Shown one piece after another: positions 1 to 5,860 of a DNA stretch of 6,175 bases. The notes under the pieces were generated by a model that saw only the letters and a program-made list of their open reading frames with translations, was not told the origin of the DNA and ran no database searches. Every line of letters begins with the position of its first letter. Position 1 is the first letter of the stretch. A program made the translations under genes and the position numbers. The stretch is from Planctomycetales bacterium (GTDB lineage Bacteria; Planctomycetota; Planctomycetia; Planctomycetales; Planctomycetaceae), in the NCBI GenBank assembly GCA_020050375.1, contig JAGVKR010000024.1, positions 1 to 6,175 on the forward strand, in the 5' to 3' direction.

Positions 1-1
1 A

Positions 2-127
2 GTCCGCGGCGGCGCCGTCGGCCTGATTCTCGACGCCCGCGGGCGCCCGCTGGCGTTGCCCGAAGACCGCGTTGCCTGCCGAAAGGCGATGGCCGAAACC
101 ATCCACGCACTGGGGCTTTACGACTGA
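2..127 (+). CDS. C-terminal fragment of a GlmL/MutL-like protein (partial at 5' end)
   Basis: The frame is open from the window edge and ends in TGA at 125-127, giving 41 residues. The fragment begins VRGGAVGLILDARGRPLAL, continues with a PED turn and a charged, probably helical tail, and ends HALGLYD. From memory, a GG-(A/E)-(L/V)-GL-I-(I/L)-DARGRP-L-LP(E/D)D ending is characteristic of the extreme C-terminus of the glutamate mutase accessory protein family (GlmL/MutL), ASKHA-fold ATPases thought to maintain B12-dependent mutases. That family assignment rests on one short motif; the ATPase core lies outside the window. No start or ribosome site can be judged. The gene converges with the site-2 protease gene, the two stops lying 43 bp apart. 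The reading frame itself is convincing; the family name is tentative. Confidence 0.55.
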   Translation, partial: VRGGAVGLILDARGRPLALPEDRVACRKAMAETIHALGLYD

Positions 128-170
128 CAATCCGTCCTCTGACCTTAGTCGCACGTCTTTGCGTGTCTCG

Positions 171-1181
171 TCACACAAATGGCCGCGGCGTGAAACCGAT
201 GAAGATGAACCCCAGCGTCAGCCACCCGAGGATGATCCTGAACCATCCCAGCGGCACATAGTCATCGGCTGTCGGGGGATGACGCGTCCCCATCATCCAG
301 ATCAGCGCCAGCATCACCACCCAGCCGGTATATTCCTTCTGGCCGAAAAACGTGCTTCCAATCACAGCGGCCGCCGCCCCGAAGAAAAACAGTCTCGCCA
401 CGACATGCGCTTTGCGCCGGATCAGACAATAGAGGATGTGCCCCCCATCCAACTGGCCCATCGGCATCAGGTTGAGGGCCGTGATGAAGACCCCGACCCA
501 TCCGGCGAAGAGCACCGGGTTGAGAACGACGTCCTGGTTGGCCTGCAACGGGCCGAAGTAGTAGCGCACGATCCATTTGAGGATCAAGGGGTCGCCATAT
601 CCTGGAATGTGGGCACCGGGAGGGACCGTCAGGATGTAAGAGTTTTTGATCCCCCACCAACTGATGGGGAGCGCCAGCACCAGTCCCGCCAGCGGACCGC
701 TGATCGCGATGTCGAACATCGCCTTTCGATCACCGGCTCCCGCCTGCTGAATGATGACGGCCCCCATCGTTCCAAACGGGCTGACCGGCATCGGAATGAA
801 CATGGGCAGGCTCGCAGGCACGCCGTACCGCCGCGCTTGCAGGTAGTGCCCCATTTCGTGAGCACCGAGAATGAGCAGCACGCCGACGGAATACGTCAAA
901 CCAGTGGCGACGAACGCCGTCCAATGACGGACCGGGACAATTCGGCGATGCTGCACGTCGAGCGCTCGCAAAAATCCGAACTGCTCCCCCCCCGCATAAA
1001 ACGTGCTCGCGCACGTCAGCAGGAACAGGATCAGGGCCAGCTTGCGCTTGGGAGGCCGGGGCGGGGCCGACAGGCGCCAGCGCTCGTCGAAGTCCCCGGG
1101 ATTCCCGGGCAACGGGGGCAGCCCCTCCGATGGGCGCGGCAGCAACTCGGGTTCCAGCGGTTCGCGGGGTGCGTCACTCAT
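171..1181 (-). CDS. Site-2 protease family membrane zinc metalloprotease (EGY/cyanobacterial-like)
   Basis: A 336-residue intramembrane metalloprotease of the M50 group, which cleaves substrates within or near the membrane. Seen: a proline-rich cytosolic N-terminus (1-46); a hydrophobic segment at about 48-64; a membrane helix ending in the zinc motif HEMGH (108-112); the PFGTMGAVI turn (135-143); the FDIAISGPLAG helix (156-166); and the second active-site motif NLMPMGQLDGGH (237-248), whose Asp245 should be the third zinc ligand. Further hydrophobic stretches lie at about 219-236, 260-280, 285-298 and 313-330. The GTRHPPT segment (298-304) and the FTPRP tail are typical of plant EGY and cyanobacterial homologues. 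I see no clear PDZ domain, so it differs from RseP. All catalytic residues are present, so it should be active; the substrate is unknown. ATG at 1181 is supported by GGAAGG eight bases upstream. It stands alone, divergent from the next gene. An eight-base G run codes Gly64-Gly65. Confidence 0.92.
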   Translation of the reverse strand: MSDAPREPLEPELLPRPSEGLPPLPGNPGDFDERWRLSAPPRPPKRKLALILFLLTCASTFYAGGEQFGFLRALDVQHRRIVPVRHWTAFVATGLTYSVGVLLILGAHEMGHYLQARRYGVPASLPMFIPMPVSPFGTMGAVIIQQAGAGDRKAMFDIAISGPLAGLVLALPISWWGIKNSYILTVPPGAHIPGYGDPLILKWIVRYYFGPLQANQDVVLNPVLFAGWVGVFITALNLMPMGQLDGGHILYCLIRRKAHVVARLFFFGAAAAVIGSTFFGQKEYTGWVVMLALIWMMGTRHPPTADDYVPLGWFRIILGWLTLGFIFIGFTPRPFV

Positions 1182-1189
1182 GAGTCAGA

Positions 1190-1197
1190 CCTTCCTT
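1190..1197 (-). promoter_or_regulatory. Ribosome binding site of the site-2 protease gene
   Basis: Read on the minus strand this is AAGGAAGG, whose GGAAGG core ends eight bases before the ATG at 1181-1179. It is the best Shine-Dalgarno match near any start in the window and fixes the start of the protease gene. Confidence 0.7.
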
Positions 1198-1446
1198 GAT
1201 TCGTCACTCCTCGTGTTGTAGCCGATTCCGTCGTCGGCGCGAACGATGACGCGGGTCGCAGGGAACCGAGCGGTGCACGACGCCCTGTGCGCGGAGACGA
1301 TAGCGTGTGCCGGGGACTGGTCTTTTCTCGTTCGGACGTCGCGTGACAGAGCGTGCGAACGGATCGTTCGAATGTCTCACTCACGAAAAATGGAGCTGTC
1401 CTCCTCAGACAGAACCACGGACGTTCCCTCGCGAGTCGAAACGATC

Positions 1447-1551
1447 CGAAAGACAAATGTCTAAAGAAAGAACGAAAGCAAAAAGGTCAAAATGGGCCGC
1501 TTCAAGTTTTTGGCTTTTGGCTTTTGACTTTCCTTAGACATTTGATTTTCG
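1447..1551. repeat. Long imperfect A/T-rich inverted repeat (105 bp, MITE- or REP-like)
   Basis: The outer arms 1454-1470 (CAAATGTCTAAAGAAAG) and 1528-1544 (CTTTCCTTAGACATTTG) are reverse complements at 16 of 17 positions, and the one mismatch becomes a G-U wobble in a minus-strand transcript. Pairing extends outward with CGAAA (1447-1451) to TTTCG (1547-1551). It continues imperfectly inward between an A-rich left side and a T-rich right side, around a GC-rich centre near 1494-1500. The right arm contains three tandem heptamers: TTTTGGC (1508-1514), TTTTGGC (1515-1521) and TTTTGAC (1522-1528). No target-site duplication is obvious. It could be a non-autonomous mobile palindrome, an intergenic transcript structure or a bidirectional transcription barrier. 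The structure is seen; the role is inference. Confidence 0.7.
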
Positions 1552-1608
1552 CCATTTCCCTTATTTCTTCACACACCATCTGTCGTATCCGCAGCTCCAT
1601 TCGGTGCC

Positions 1609-1614
1609 TATAAT
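1609..1614 (+). promoter_or_regulatory. Candidate -10 box (TATAAT) for the small hypothetical gene
   Basis: This is a perfect TATAAT, 44 bases before the ATG at 1659, which predicts a start of transcription near 1621. At 17-bp spacing the -35 position reads TATCCG, a poor match to TTGACA. A TG dinucleotide at 1605-1606 is one base out of register for an extended -10. Planctomycete promoters are poorly characterised, so this is only a candidate. Confidence 0.4.
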
Positions 1615-1658
1615 CGAACCGAGAATCAACCGACTTCTATCGTCACGCGGAGAGTCGC

Positions 1659-2021
1659 ATGGGTTTTTTCGGCTCCAAAGACTGGAACGTGATCGCCATC
1701 ATTTTCGAGCGGCCCGACATGTACCGCGCCAACGGCAACCGCGGAAAAGGGGGCGAGGCGACGACGATCCGCGACAATGTCAAAAACCATCCGCGGACGA
1801 TCTTCTGGGGGGTCTTCGATCAGAAGGGGGCCTTTCTGGAAGGGGGCCCCGCCGGCGGAGCCCGGTCGATCCCCACCACGACGCTGCAGCGACTCGTCCG
1901 CGATGTAGCCAAGATCCCCACTGTTCTCGAAGTTCTCGGCATCCTCGAAAAGGGAACCGAAAAGAGCGTCTCCAAAACCCTCGTCTGGAATGGTTACCCG
2001 ACCAAGAGCGAGACGAAGTGA
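1659..2021 (+). CDS. Small conserved-looking protein of unknown function (120 aa)
   Basis: I do not recognise the family. The start ATG is preceded by GGAG (1649-1652) with a six-base spacer, and the codon pattern is that of a real gene. The protein begins MGFFGSKDWNVIAIIFERPD, has a Gly/Lys/Arg-rich polar stretch (26-42), then a hydrophobic core HPRTIFWGVFDQKGAFLEGG (44-63) that looks like paired beta strands. After that come a helical part (76-98) and a basic, Lys-rich tail. There is no signal peptide, membrane helix, cysteine or visible metal motif, so it should be a soluble cytoplasmic, mildly basic protein. It has its own candidate promoter, and a strong palindrome lies 24 bases after its stop, so it may be monocistronic. 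The alpha/beta hydrolase gene follows after 164 bp on the same strand, but nothing links them functionally. Confidence 0.75.
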   Translation: MGFFGSKDWNVIAIIFERPDMYRANGNRGKGGEATTIRDNVKNHPRTIFWGVFDQKGAFLEGGPAGGARSIPTTTLQRLVRDVAKIPTVLEVLGILEKGTEKSVSKTLVWNGYPTKSETK

Positions 2022-2044
2022 CGTTTGATGGAAGTGCAGAGACT

Positions 2045-2103
2045 GTTTAACCGCGAGCCGACGGCGAGGCGCCGTGCAGGTCGCCGATGGCTCCCGGTTA
2101 AAC
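2045..2103. repeat. REP-like perfect-ended palindrome (23-bp arms, 13-nt loop)
   Basis: The left arm (2045-2067) starts GTTTAACCGCGAGCC and the right arm (2081-2103) ends GGCTCCCGGTTAAAC. The arms are reverse complements at 20 of 23 positions, with nine perfectly paired outer bases (GTTTAACCG/CGGTTAAAC). The central 13 bases form the loop. It sits 24 bp after the stop of the small protein gene and 82 bp before the hydrolase start. There is no T run on either side, so it is not a classical intrinsic terminator. Size, GC-rich stem and intergenic position resemble REP elements, but a second copy cannot be seen within this window. Confidence 0.75.
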
Positions 2104-2185
2104 GATCGTGCGTCGCTTCTGGCATCTTGTTGTGCGGTGTCTGATTGGCCCGGTCCTCTGATTGTCGTCACCAAGAATCACGATC

Positions 2186-4330
2186 ATGCGCCGAAACCTC
2201 CCAACGGCTCTTTTCGTCGTGGCCTCGCTTGCAAGTGGTTTGGTTCGCGCCGCCGAGCCCCCGAAGCAACCACCCCCGTTCGATACAACACGCGGCGATC
2301 GGATGATCGCCGATTATTTTCGGGCCGAAACGGCGCAGCTTTCGACCGCGTGCCTGGCCGACATCAAGTCGCTCGACGACTGGACGAGCCGCCGTGACGA
2401 ATATCGCCGGCAGCTTCGGGAGATGCTGGGGCTCGATCCGCTCCCCGACCGCACCCCTCTCGCACCAGTCGTCACCGGCAAGGTTGAGCACAACGAATTC
2501 ACAGTCGAAAAACTCCATTTTCAGTCGCGGCCGGGGCTGTACGTCACCGGCAATCTCTATCTGCCGAAGAAAATCGATCGCCCCGCGCCGGCCATTCTCT
2601 ATGTCTGCGGACACGGCAAGGTGATGGACGGGAATGTCAGCCTTGGAAACAAGACTCACTACCAGCATCACGGCGCCTGGTTCGCCCGTAACGGCTATGT
2701 TTGCCTGACGATCGACACGGTCCAGCTCGGCGAGATCGAAGGGGTCCATCACGGAACGTACAAGCTGAATCAATGGTGGTGGAATGCGCTCGGCTACACA
2801 CCCGCCGGCGTCGAGGCTTGGAACGGCATTCGGGCCCTCGATTACCTCGAAACGCGGCCCGAAGTCGACCGCGAACGGCTCGGCGTGACGGGGCGCTCCG
2901 GCGGCGGAGCCTACAGTTGGTGGATCGCCGCCCTCGACGAACGGGTCAAGGTTGCCGTGCCGGTCGCCGGAATCACCGATCTCGAAAATCACGTCGTCGA
3001 CGGCGTCGTCGAGGGGCATTGCGACTGCATGTTTCTCGTCAACACCTACCGTTGGGATTACGCCCAGGTCGCGGCTCTCGTCGCTCCGCGCCCGCTCCTC
3101 ATCTCGAATACCGACAAAGATGGCATCTTTCCGCTGGAAGGGGTCGTCCGCGTCCACGAGAAAGTCCGCCGGCTCTATCGGCTGCACGGGGCCGAGAAGA
3201 GCTTGGGCCTGCAGATCACGGAAGGCCCGCACGCCGACACGCAGGAGCTGCACATCCACGCCTTCCGCTGGTTCAACCGGTTTTTGAAGAACGACACCGA
3301 GTCGCAGGTCGACAAGCCGGCGGTCAAGCTCTTCAAGCCAATCGAGCTGCGGGTTTTCGACCGCCTGCCGGCCGACGAGATCAACACGACCGTGCAGGAG
3401 ACGTTCACCGTCGTGGCTCCGCCACCGCTGGTTCTCGAATCGTCTGCTGCGTGGGGTCCGCAGCGCGACGCGTGGCTCGCCGCGCTTCGAGACAAGGCCT
3501 TCCGCGGCTGGCCGGAAGAAGCTTCGTCCGACGCAAAGTCGCTCGAACTGAACGAAGCTTTCGCGGCGGAAGCGCGAGGAGTTCGGCTGGCGGCCTACGA
3601 TTTCACAAGCCAGCCCGACATCCGCCTGCGGCTCTACGTCGCCCACCGCGCCGGCCTGAAGCCTGCCGATCTCGAATTGGTCGTGCTCAACGCGCTCGAT
3701 CAGCCCGCCTGGCTCAAATGGCTCGCCTCCGCGCGCCCCGGCTTTGCCGATTGGCTTCAAAGCGAACAACCGTCCGAAGCCGACCAGCAGGAGTTAGAGC
3801 AGAATCGGAAGATGTTCGAGAAGTTCAAATGGGGCATGGCGTGGATTGCCCCGCGCGGAATCGGTCCGACCGCCTGGGATCAAAGCGAAAAGAAGCAGGC
3901 CCAGATCCGCCGGCGGTTCCAGTTGCTCGGCCAGACTCAGGACGCCATGCGCATCTGGGATGTCCGCCGCGCCGCCCAGACGCTCCGTTCGATTGAGGGA
4001 TTTGACAAGGTCCCGCTCTGGATGCAGGGGGAACGGGAGATGGCGGGGATTGTCCTGTACGCGTCGCTCTTCGAGCCGAACGTCGCCCGGCTCGATCTGT
4101 GGCGCCTCGCCCCATCACACCGAACCGGCCCAGACCTGCTCAACGTGCTGCGCGTCCTCGACGTTCCAGCCGCGCTCGCAATGGCGGCCGAGCGCTCGAA
4201 AGTCCGCCTGTACGACACGACACCCACCGACTGGACGTATCCGCAAAACGTCGCCAAGCGGGTCGGCTGGCCCGCCAACCAGTTGCAGATTCGCGCCATC
4301 CAGGCCGATTCGGATACGAGCGTGAAATAG
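2186..4330 (+). CDS. Secreted alpha/beta hydrolase, acetyl-xylan-esterase-like, with a second degenerate hydrolase domain
   Basis: A 714-residue protein predicted to cleave esters, perhaps acetyl groups on polysaccharides, outside the cytoplasm. Seen: a signal peptide (MRRNLPTALFVVASLASGLV, cut probably after VRA, residue 22); an N-terminal helical cap (about 36-85); and an alpha/beta hydrolase core (about 100-368). The core has the oxyanion segment VCGHG (140-144), nucleophile elbow GRSGGG with Ser238, acid DKDGIFP with Asp312 (or Asp310) and base EGPHAD with His349. A distinctive HCDCM (278-282) sits near the active-site face. Residues about 465-680 look like a second hydrolase-type domain (APRGIG 555-560, LYASLFEPNVARLDLW 624-639), but the elbow position reads QGERE (614-618) without Ser. 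In-frame TTG at 2162 would add eight residues before the signal peptide; ATG at 2186 gives a cleaner leader, though its ribosome site is weak. The CE15 motif GCSRxG is absent. The substrate is not known from the sequence. Confidence 0.9.
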   Translation: MRRNLPTALFVVASLASGLVRAAEPPKQPPPFDTTRGDRMIADYFRAETAQLSTACLADIKSLDDWTSRRDEYRRQLREMLGLDPLPDRTPLAPVVTGKVEHNEFTVEKLHFQSRPGLYVTGNLYLPKKIDRPAPAILYVCGHGKVMDGNVSLGNKTHYQHHGAWFARNGYVCLTIDTVQLGEIEGVHHGTYKLNQWWWNALGYTPAGVEAWNGIRALDYLETRPEVDRERLGVTGRSGGGAYSWWIAALDERVKVAVPVAGITDLENHVVDGVVEGHCDCMFLVNTYRWDYAQVAALVAPRPLLISNTDKDGIFPLEGVVRVHEKVRRLYRLHGAEKSLGLQITEGPHADTQELHIHAFRWFNRFLKNDTESQVDKPAVKLFKPIELRVFDRLPADEINTTVQETFTVVAPPPLVLESSAAWGPQRDAWLAALRDKAFRGWPEEASSDAKSLELNEAFAAEARGVRLAAYDFTSQPDIRLRLYVAHRAGLKPADLELVVLNALDQPAWLKWLASARPGFADWLQSEQPSEADQQELEQNRKMFEKFKWGMAWIAPRGIGPTAWDQSEKKQAQIRRRFQLLGQTQDAMRIWDVRRAAQTLRSIEGFDKVPLWMQGEREMAGIVLYASLFEPNVARLDLWRLAPSHRTGPDLLNVLRVLDVPAALAMAAERSKVRLYDTTPTDWTYPQNVAKRVGWPANQLQIRAIQADSDTSVK

Positions 4331-4421
4331 CGCCCGCCGTACGAAAGGACGCGGCCGACCGGGCCACCCATTCCTCGAATTGTCGTCACGATCGTTACCG
4401 TCGGAACACCACTGACCCCCT

Positions 4422-4473
4422 CCGCGCGCAAGGCGCCTCACCCGGCACGACGCGCGGTAAGGCCTTTTTTTTT
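4422..4473 (+). terminator. Candidate intrinsic terminator after the alpha/beta hydrolase gene
   Basis: CCGCGCG (4422-4428) can pair with CGCGCGG (4451-4457). A run of nine T (4465-4473) follows after seven bases, beginning 135 bases after the hydrolase stop. The loop is long (22 nt) and the gap between stem and T run is larger than ideal, so this is a weak to moderate call. TTACCG (4395-4400) with CGGTAA (4455-4460) is an alternative outer pairing that competes for the same right arm. Confidence 0.4.
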
Positions 4474-4686
4474 CGAAAAGCGCGCCGATCTGGAAAAGAC
4501 GCCGCGTCTTCGTCTGTGCGGCGGCGCGCCGAGCCGGGATAATAGAGCGTTCGCGATTTGATCAACTTTTCCATTCACGTGCTTCGGGTGGAAATTCTCC
4601 TGCCGAAACGCCGGCTGGCAAACAAGATGCGAGCACCAGACCTCTCCGGACCGTATGACGCGGAATACGACGAAAGTGGAGGCAAC

Positions 4687-4722
4687 TGACGTCATTTTGC
4701 GTTTTTCCGAACTCTCTTCGGA
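4687..4722. promoter_or_regulatory. Palindrome TGACGTCA plus adjacent small hairpin
   Basis: TGACGTCA (4687-4694) is a perfect 8-bp palindrome. Eleven bases further, TCCGAA (4706-4711) pairs with TTCGGA (4717-4722) around a five-base loop CTCTC. They lie about 235-270 bases before the hemQ start and could be an operator or a transcript structure. Palindromes of this size also arise by chance, so no regulator is proposed. Confidence 0.2.
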
Positions 4723-4861
4723 CATGAAAAGCGGTAGAGATCTTCCAGATCGACAGTATTTTCAGACCGAAGCCAGCGGATTTCCGTCGCGCAACGAAAG
4801 CCGATTTGGCTTGTGGGTCTCCCTGCCGGCGATCCGAACCATGTCCAACGTTTCCCACCGC

Positions 4862-4890
4862 TTTCGATTTGGCGCGTCACCCTCTAAAAT
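4862..4890 (+). promoter_or_regulatory. Weak candidate promoter for hemQ
   Basis: TAAAAT at 4885-4890 matches the -10 consensus at five of six positions. At exactly 17-bp spacing the -35 position reads TTTCGA (three of six). Transcription would start near 4897, leaving a leader of about 60 bases before the GTG at 4956. The region is locally A/T-rich compared with the genes. Confidence 0.25.
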
Positions 4891-4955
4891 GCGAGCCAAG
4901 CGTCGTTTGCACAGCAAATCCACCGACACTCTCCACCCCGAGTCTGAGCTCCACC

Positions 4956-5798
4956 GTGAATCGACCTGCCCACGCTGCCGCTCCGCCGTCGCCGCCGACC
5001 ATTCTGATGAACGACGGCTGGCACTGTTTGCACCTGTACTATCGCGTTTGCCCGAGTGCACTCGGGAAGCTGAGCGCGTCGGAGCGCGGGGCAGGGAAGG
5101 AGGAGCTGGTCCGGCTGCTCGACTCGAATCGCGAAGGGGCCCCCACTCGCGTTCAGACCTCGGTCGTCTCGGGACACAAGGCCGATCTGGGAGTCCTCCT
5201 GATGGATCCCGATCCGCTGAAGATCGACACGATCCGGCAGTCGATTCGGTCGTCGACGCTGGGGGCGGCGCTGGTCCCTGTTTACTCGTTTGTCTCGATC
5301 ACCGAAGTTTCCGAATACGTCCCGACGCTCGAGCAGTACGCCGAACGGCTCGTGGGCGAGGGGAACGCTCGCGACACGCCGGCCTTCGCCGCCAAGCTCA
5401 AGGCGTACGAAGAGCGCGAAGTGATGATGCGCAAGCAGCGGCTCTTTCCGGATTTTCCGTCGTGGCCCGTCGTCTGCTTCTACCCGATGAACAAGATCCG
5501 CCATCCGCACGCCAACTGGTACACGCAGCCTTACAGCCGCCGGATGGAAATGATGACCGAGCACGGCAAGAGCGGGATGAAGTTCGGCGGCAAAGTGTCG
5601 CAACTGATCACCGCGTCGACCGGTCTGGACGACTGGGAATGGGGCGTCACCCTGTGGGCTCGCGAGCCGGCCTTCATCAAAGAGATCGTCTACACGATGC
5701 GGTTCGACGAGGCGTCGGCGAAATACGCCGAGTTCGGTCCGTTCTACATGAGCTACATCCTGCCGCCGGCCGACGCGCTGAAGCACCTGCAAGTCTGA
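4956..5798 (+). CDS. hemQ: Coproheme decarboxylase (HemQ/ChdC, chlorite dismutase-like family)
   Basis: A 280-residue haem-binding enzyme expected to decarboxylate coproheme III to haem b with hydrogen peroxide, the last step of the coproporphyrin-dependent haem pathway. Seen: DGWHCLHLYYR (20-30), FVSITEVSEY (112-121), YPMNK (176-180), NWY (187-189), the proximal-histidine segment EHGKSG with His203, SQLI with Gln216, DDWEWGVTLWA (225-235) and YTMRFDEASAKYAEFGPFY (246-264). The spacing Tyr176-Lys180-His203-Gln216 matches Tyr145, Lys149, His172 and Gln185 of Geobacillus HemQ exactly. Gln at the last site, where true chlorite dismutases carry Arg, argues for HemQ. I chose GTG at 4956 (MNRPAHAAAPP), with GAG seven bases upstream. 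ATG at 5007 is possible but begins almost at the conserved core, and ATG at 4806 adds a non-protein-like stretch. An ATP-grasp gene follows after 62 bp, probably co-transcribed. Confidence 0.92.
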   Translation: MNRPAHAAAPPSPPTILMNDGWHCLHLYYRVCPSALGKLSASERGAGKEELVRLLDSNREGAPTRVQTSVVSGHKADLGVLLMDPDPLKIDTIRQSIRSSTLGAALVPVYSFVSITEVSEYVPTLEQYAERLVGEGNARDTPAFAAKLKAYEEREVMMRKQRLFPDFPSWPVVCFYPMNKIRHPHANWYTQPYSRRMEMMTEHGKSGMKFGGKVSQLITASTGLDDWEWGVTLWAREPAFIKEIVYTMRFDEASAKYAEFGPFYMSYILPPADALKHLQV

Positions 5799-5860
5799 CG
5801 GCAGCGCTTGTGGATTGCGTTGGCGGCGCTATTGCGCGGGAACTGTGCGGAGCGGGACGA

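Larger units (their letters stand above)
1182..1658. other. Divergent 477-bp spacer without a convincing gene
   Basis: The spacer lies between the protease start (leftward) and the small protein start (rightward), so it must carry promoters for both. Open frames inside it encode Ser/Arg/Thr-rich strings with no domain-like pattern, and I do not accept them as genes. The part at 1447-1551 is a long imperfect inverted repeat, and 1609-1614 is a perfect TATAAT; both are listed separately. The stretch at about 1450-1600 is clearly richer in A and T than the flanking genes. I see no tRNA-like or riboswitch-like structure in 1198-1446. Confidence 0.6.
4331..4955. other. 625-bp spacer without a convincing gene
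   Basis: The first part (to about 4480) carries a candidate terminator for the hydrolase gene. Around 4496-4510 there is a short palindrome AAGACG-CCG-CGTCTT. From about 4550 to 4900 the DNA is less GC-rich than the genes, as expected for non-coding sequence. It contains the 8-bp palindrome TGACGTCA (4687-4694) and a short hairpin TCCGAA/TTCGGA (4706-4722). Open frames on either strand here encode Arg/Ser-rich strings without domain features and were not accepted. The hemQ frame is open back to an ATG at 4806, but that extension looks non-coding. Confidence 0.55.

Noticed and set aside
158..179. Short stem TTTGCGTG/CACACAAA at the protease stop, considered as a bidirectional terminator between the converging genes
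   Set aside because: One mismatch, overlap with the protease stop codon and no T run on either strand make it too weak to call.
72..1199. Long plus-strand open frame (375 codons) over the site-2 protease gene
   Set aside because: It is antisense to a gene with full catalytic motifs and encodes an Arg/Gln/His/Asp-rich string with no domain pattern, as expected for a shadow frame in GC-rich DNA.
1178..1456. 92-codon minus-strand frame whose stop overlaps the protease start as ATGA, resembling translational coupling
   Set aside because: The product is Ser/Arg/Thr-rich without structure-like pattern, and the protease has its own strong ribosome site; the ATGA overlap is probably coincidental.
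2168..3769. Minus-strand open frame of 533 codons over the hydrolase gene, and a 431-codon plus-strand frame at 2701-3996
   Set aside because: Both overlap the hydrolase in other frames, have biased compositions and no recognisable motifs; the hydrolase frame has the signal peptide and catalytic triad.
2186..4330. Annotation as a CE15 glucuronoyl esterase
   Set aside because: The CE15 nucleophile motif GCSRxG is absent; the elbow is GRSGGG, closer to acetyl-xylan-esterase/dienelactone-hydrolase-like families.
2155..4389. Near-identical 17-base direct repeats (2155-2171 and 4373-4389, 15 of 17 matching, sharing ATTGTCGTCAC) flanking the hydrolase gene
   Set aside because: An 11-base exact match is expected several times by chance in a window of this size, and there is no integrase, transposase or other sign of a mobile unit.
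4538..4543. GATAAT as a promoter -10 box
   Set aside because: No matching -35 element lies at suitable spacing, and it is over 400 bases from the next start codon.
4562..4858. Minus-strand frames in the 4331-4955 spacer (about 95-99 codons each) as small genes
   Set aside because: They overlap each other in different frames, lack ribosome sites that I can see and have no protein-like hydrophobic pattern.
4956..5798. Annotation as chlorite dismutase
   Set aside because: The position that is Arg in true chlorite dismutases is Gln216 here, and all other sites follow the HemQ pattern.
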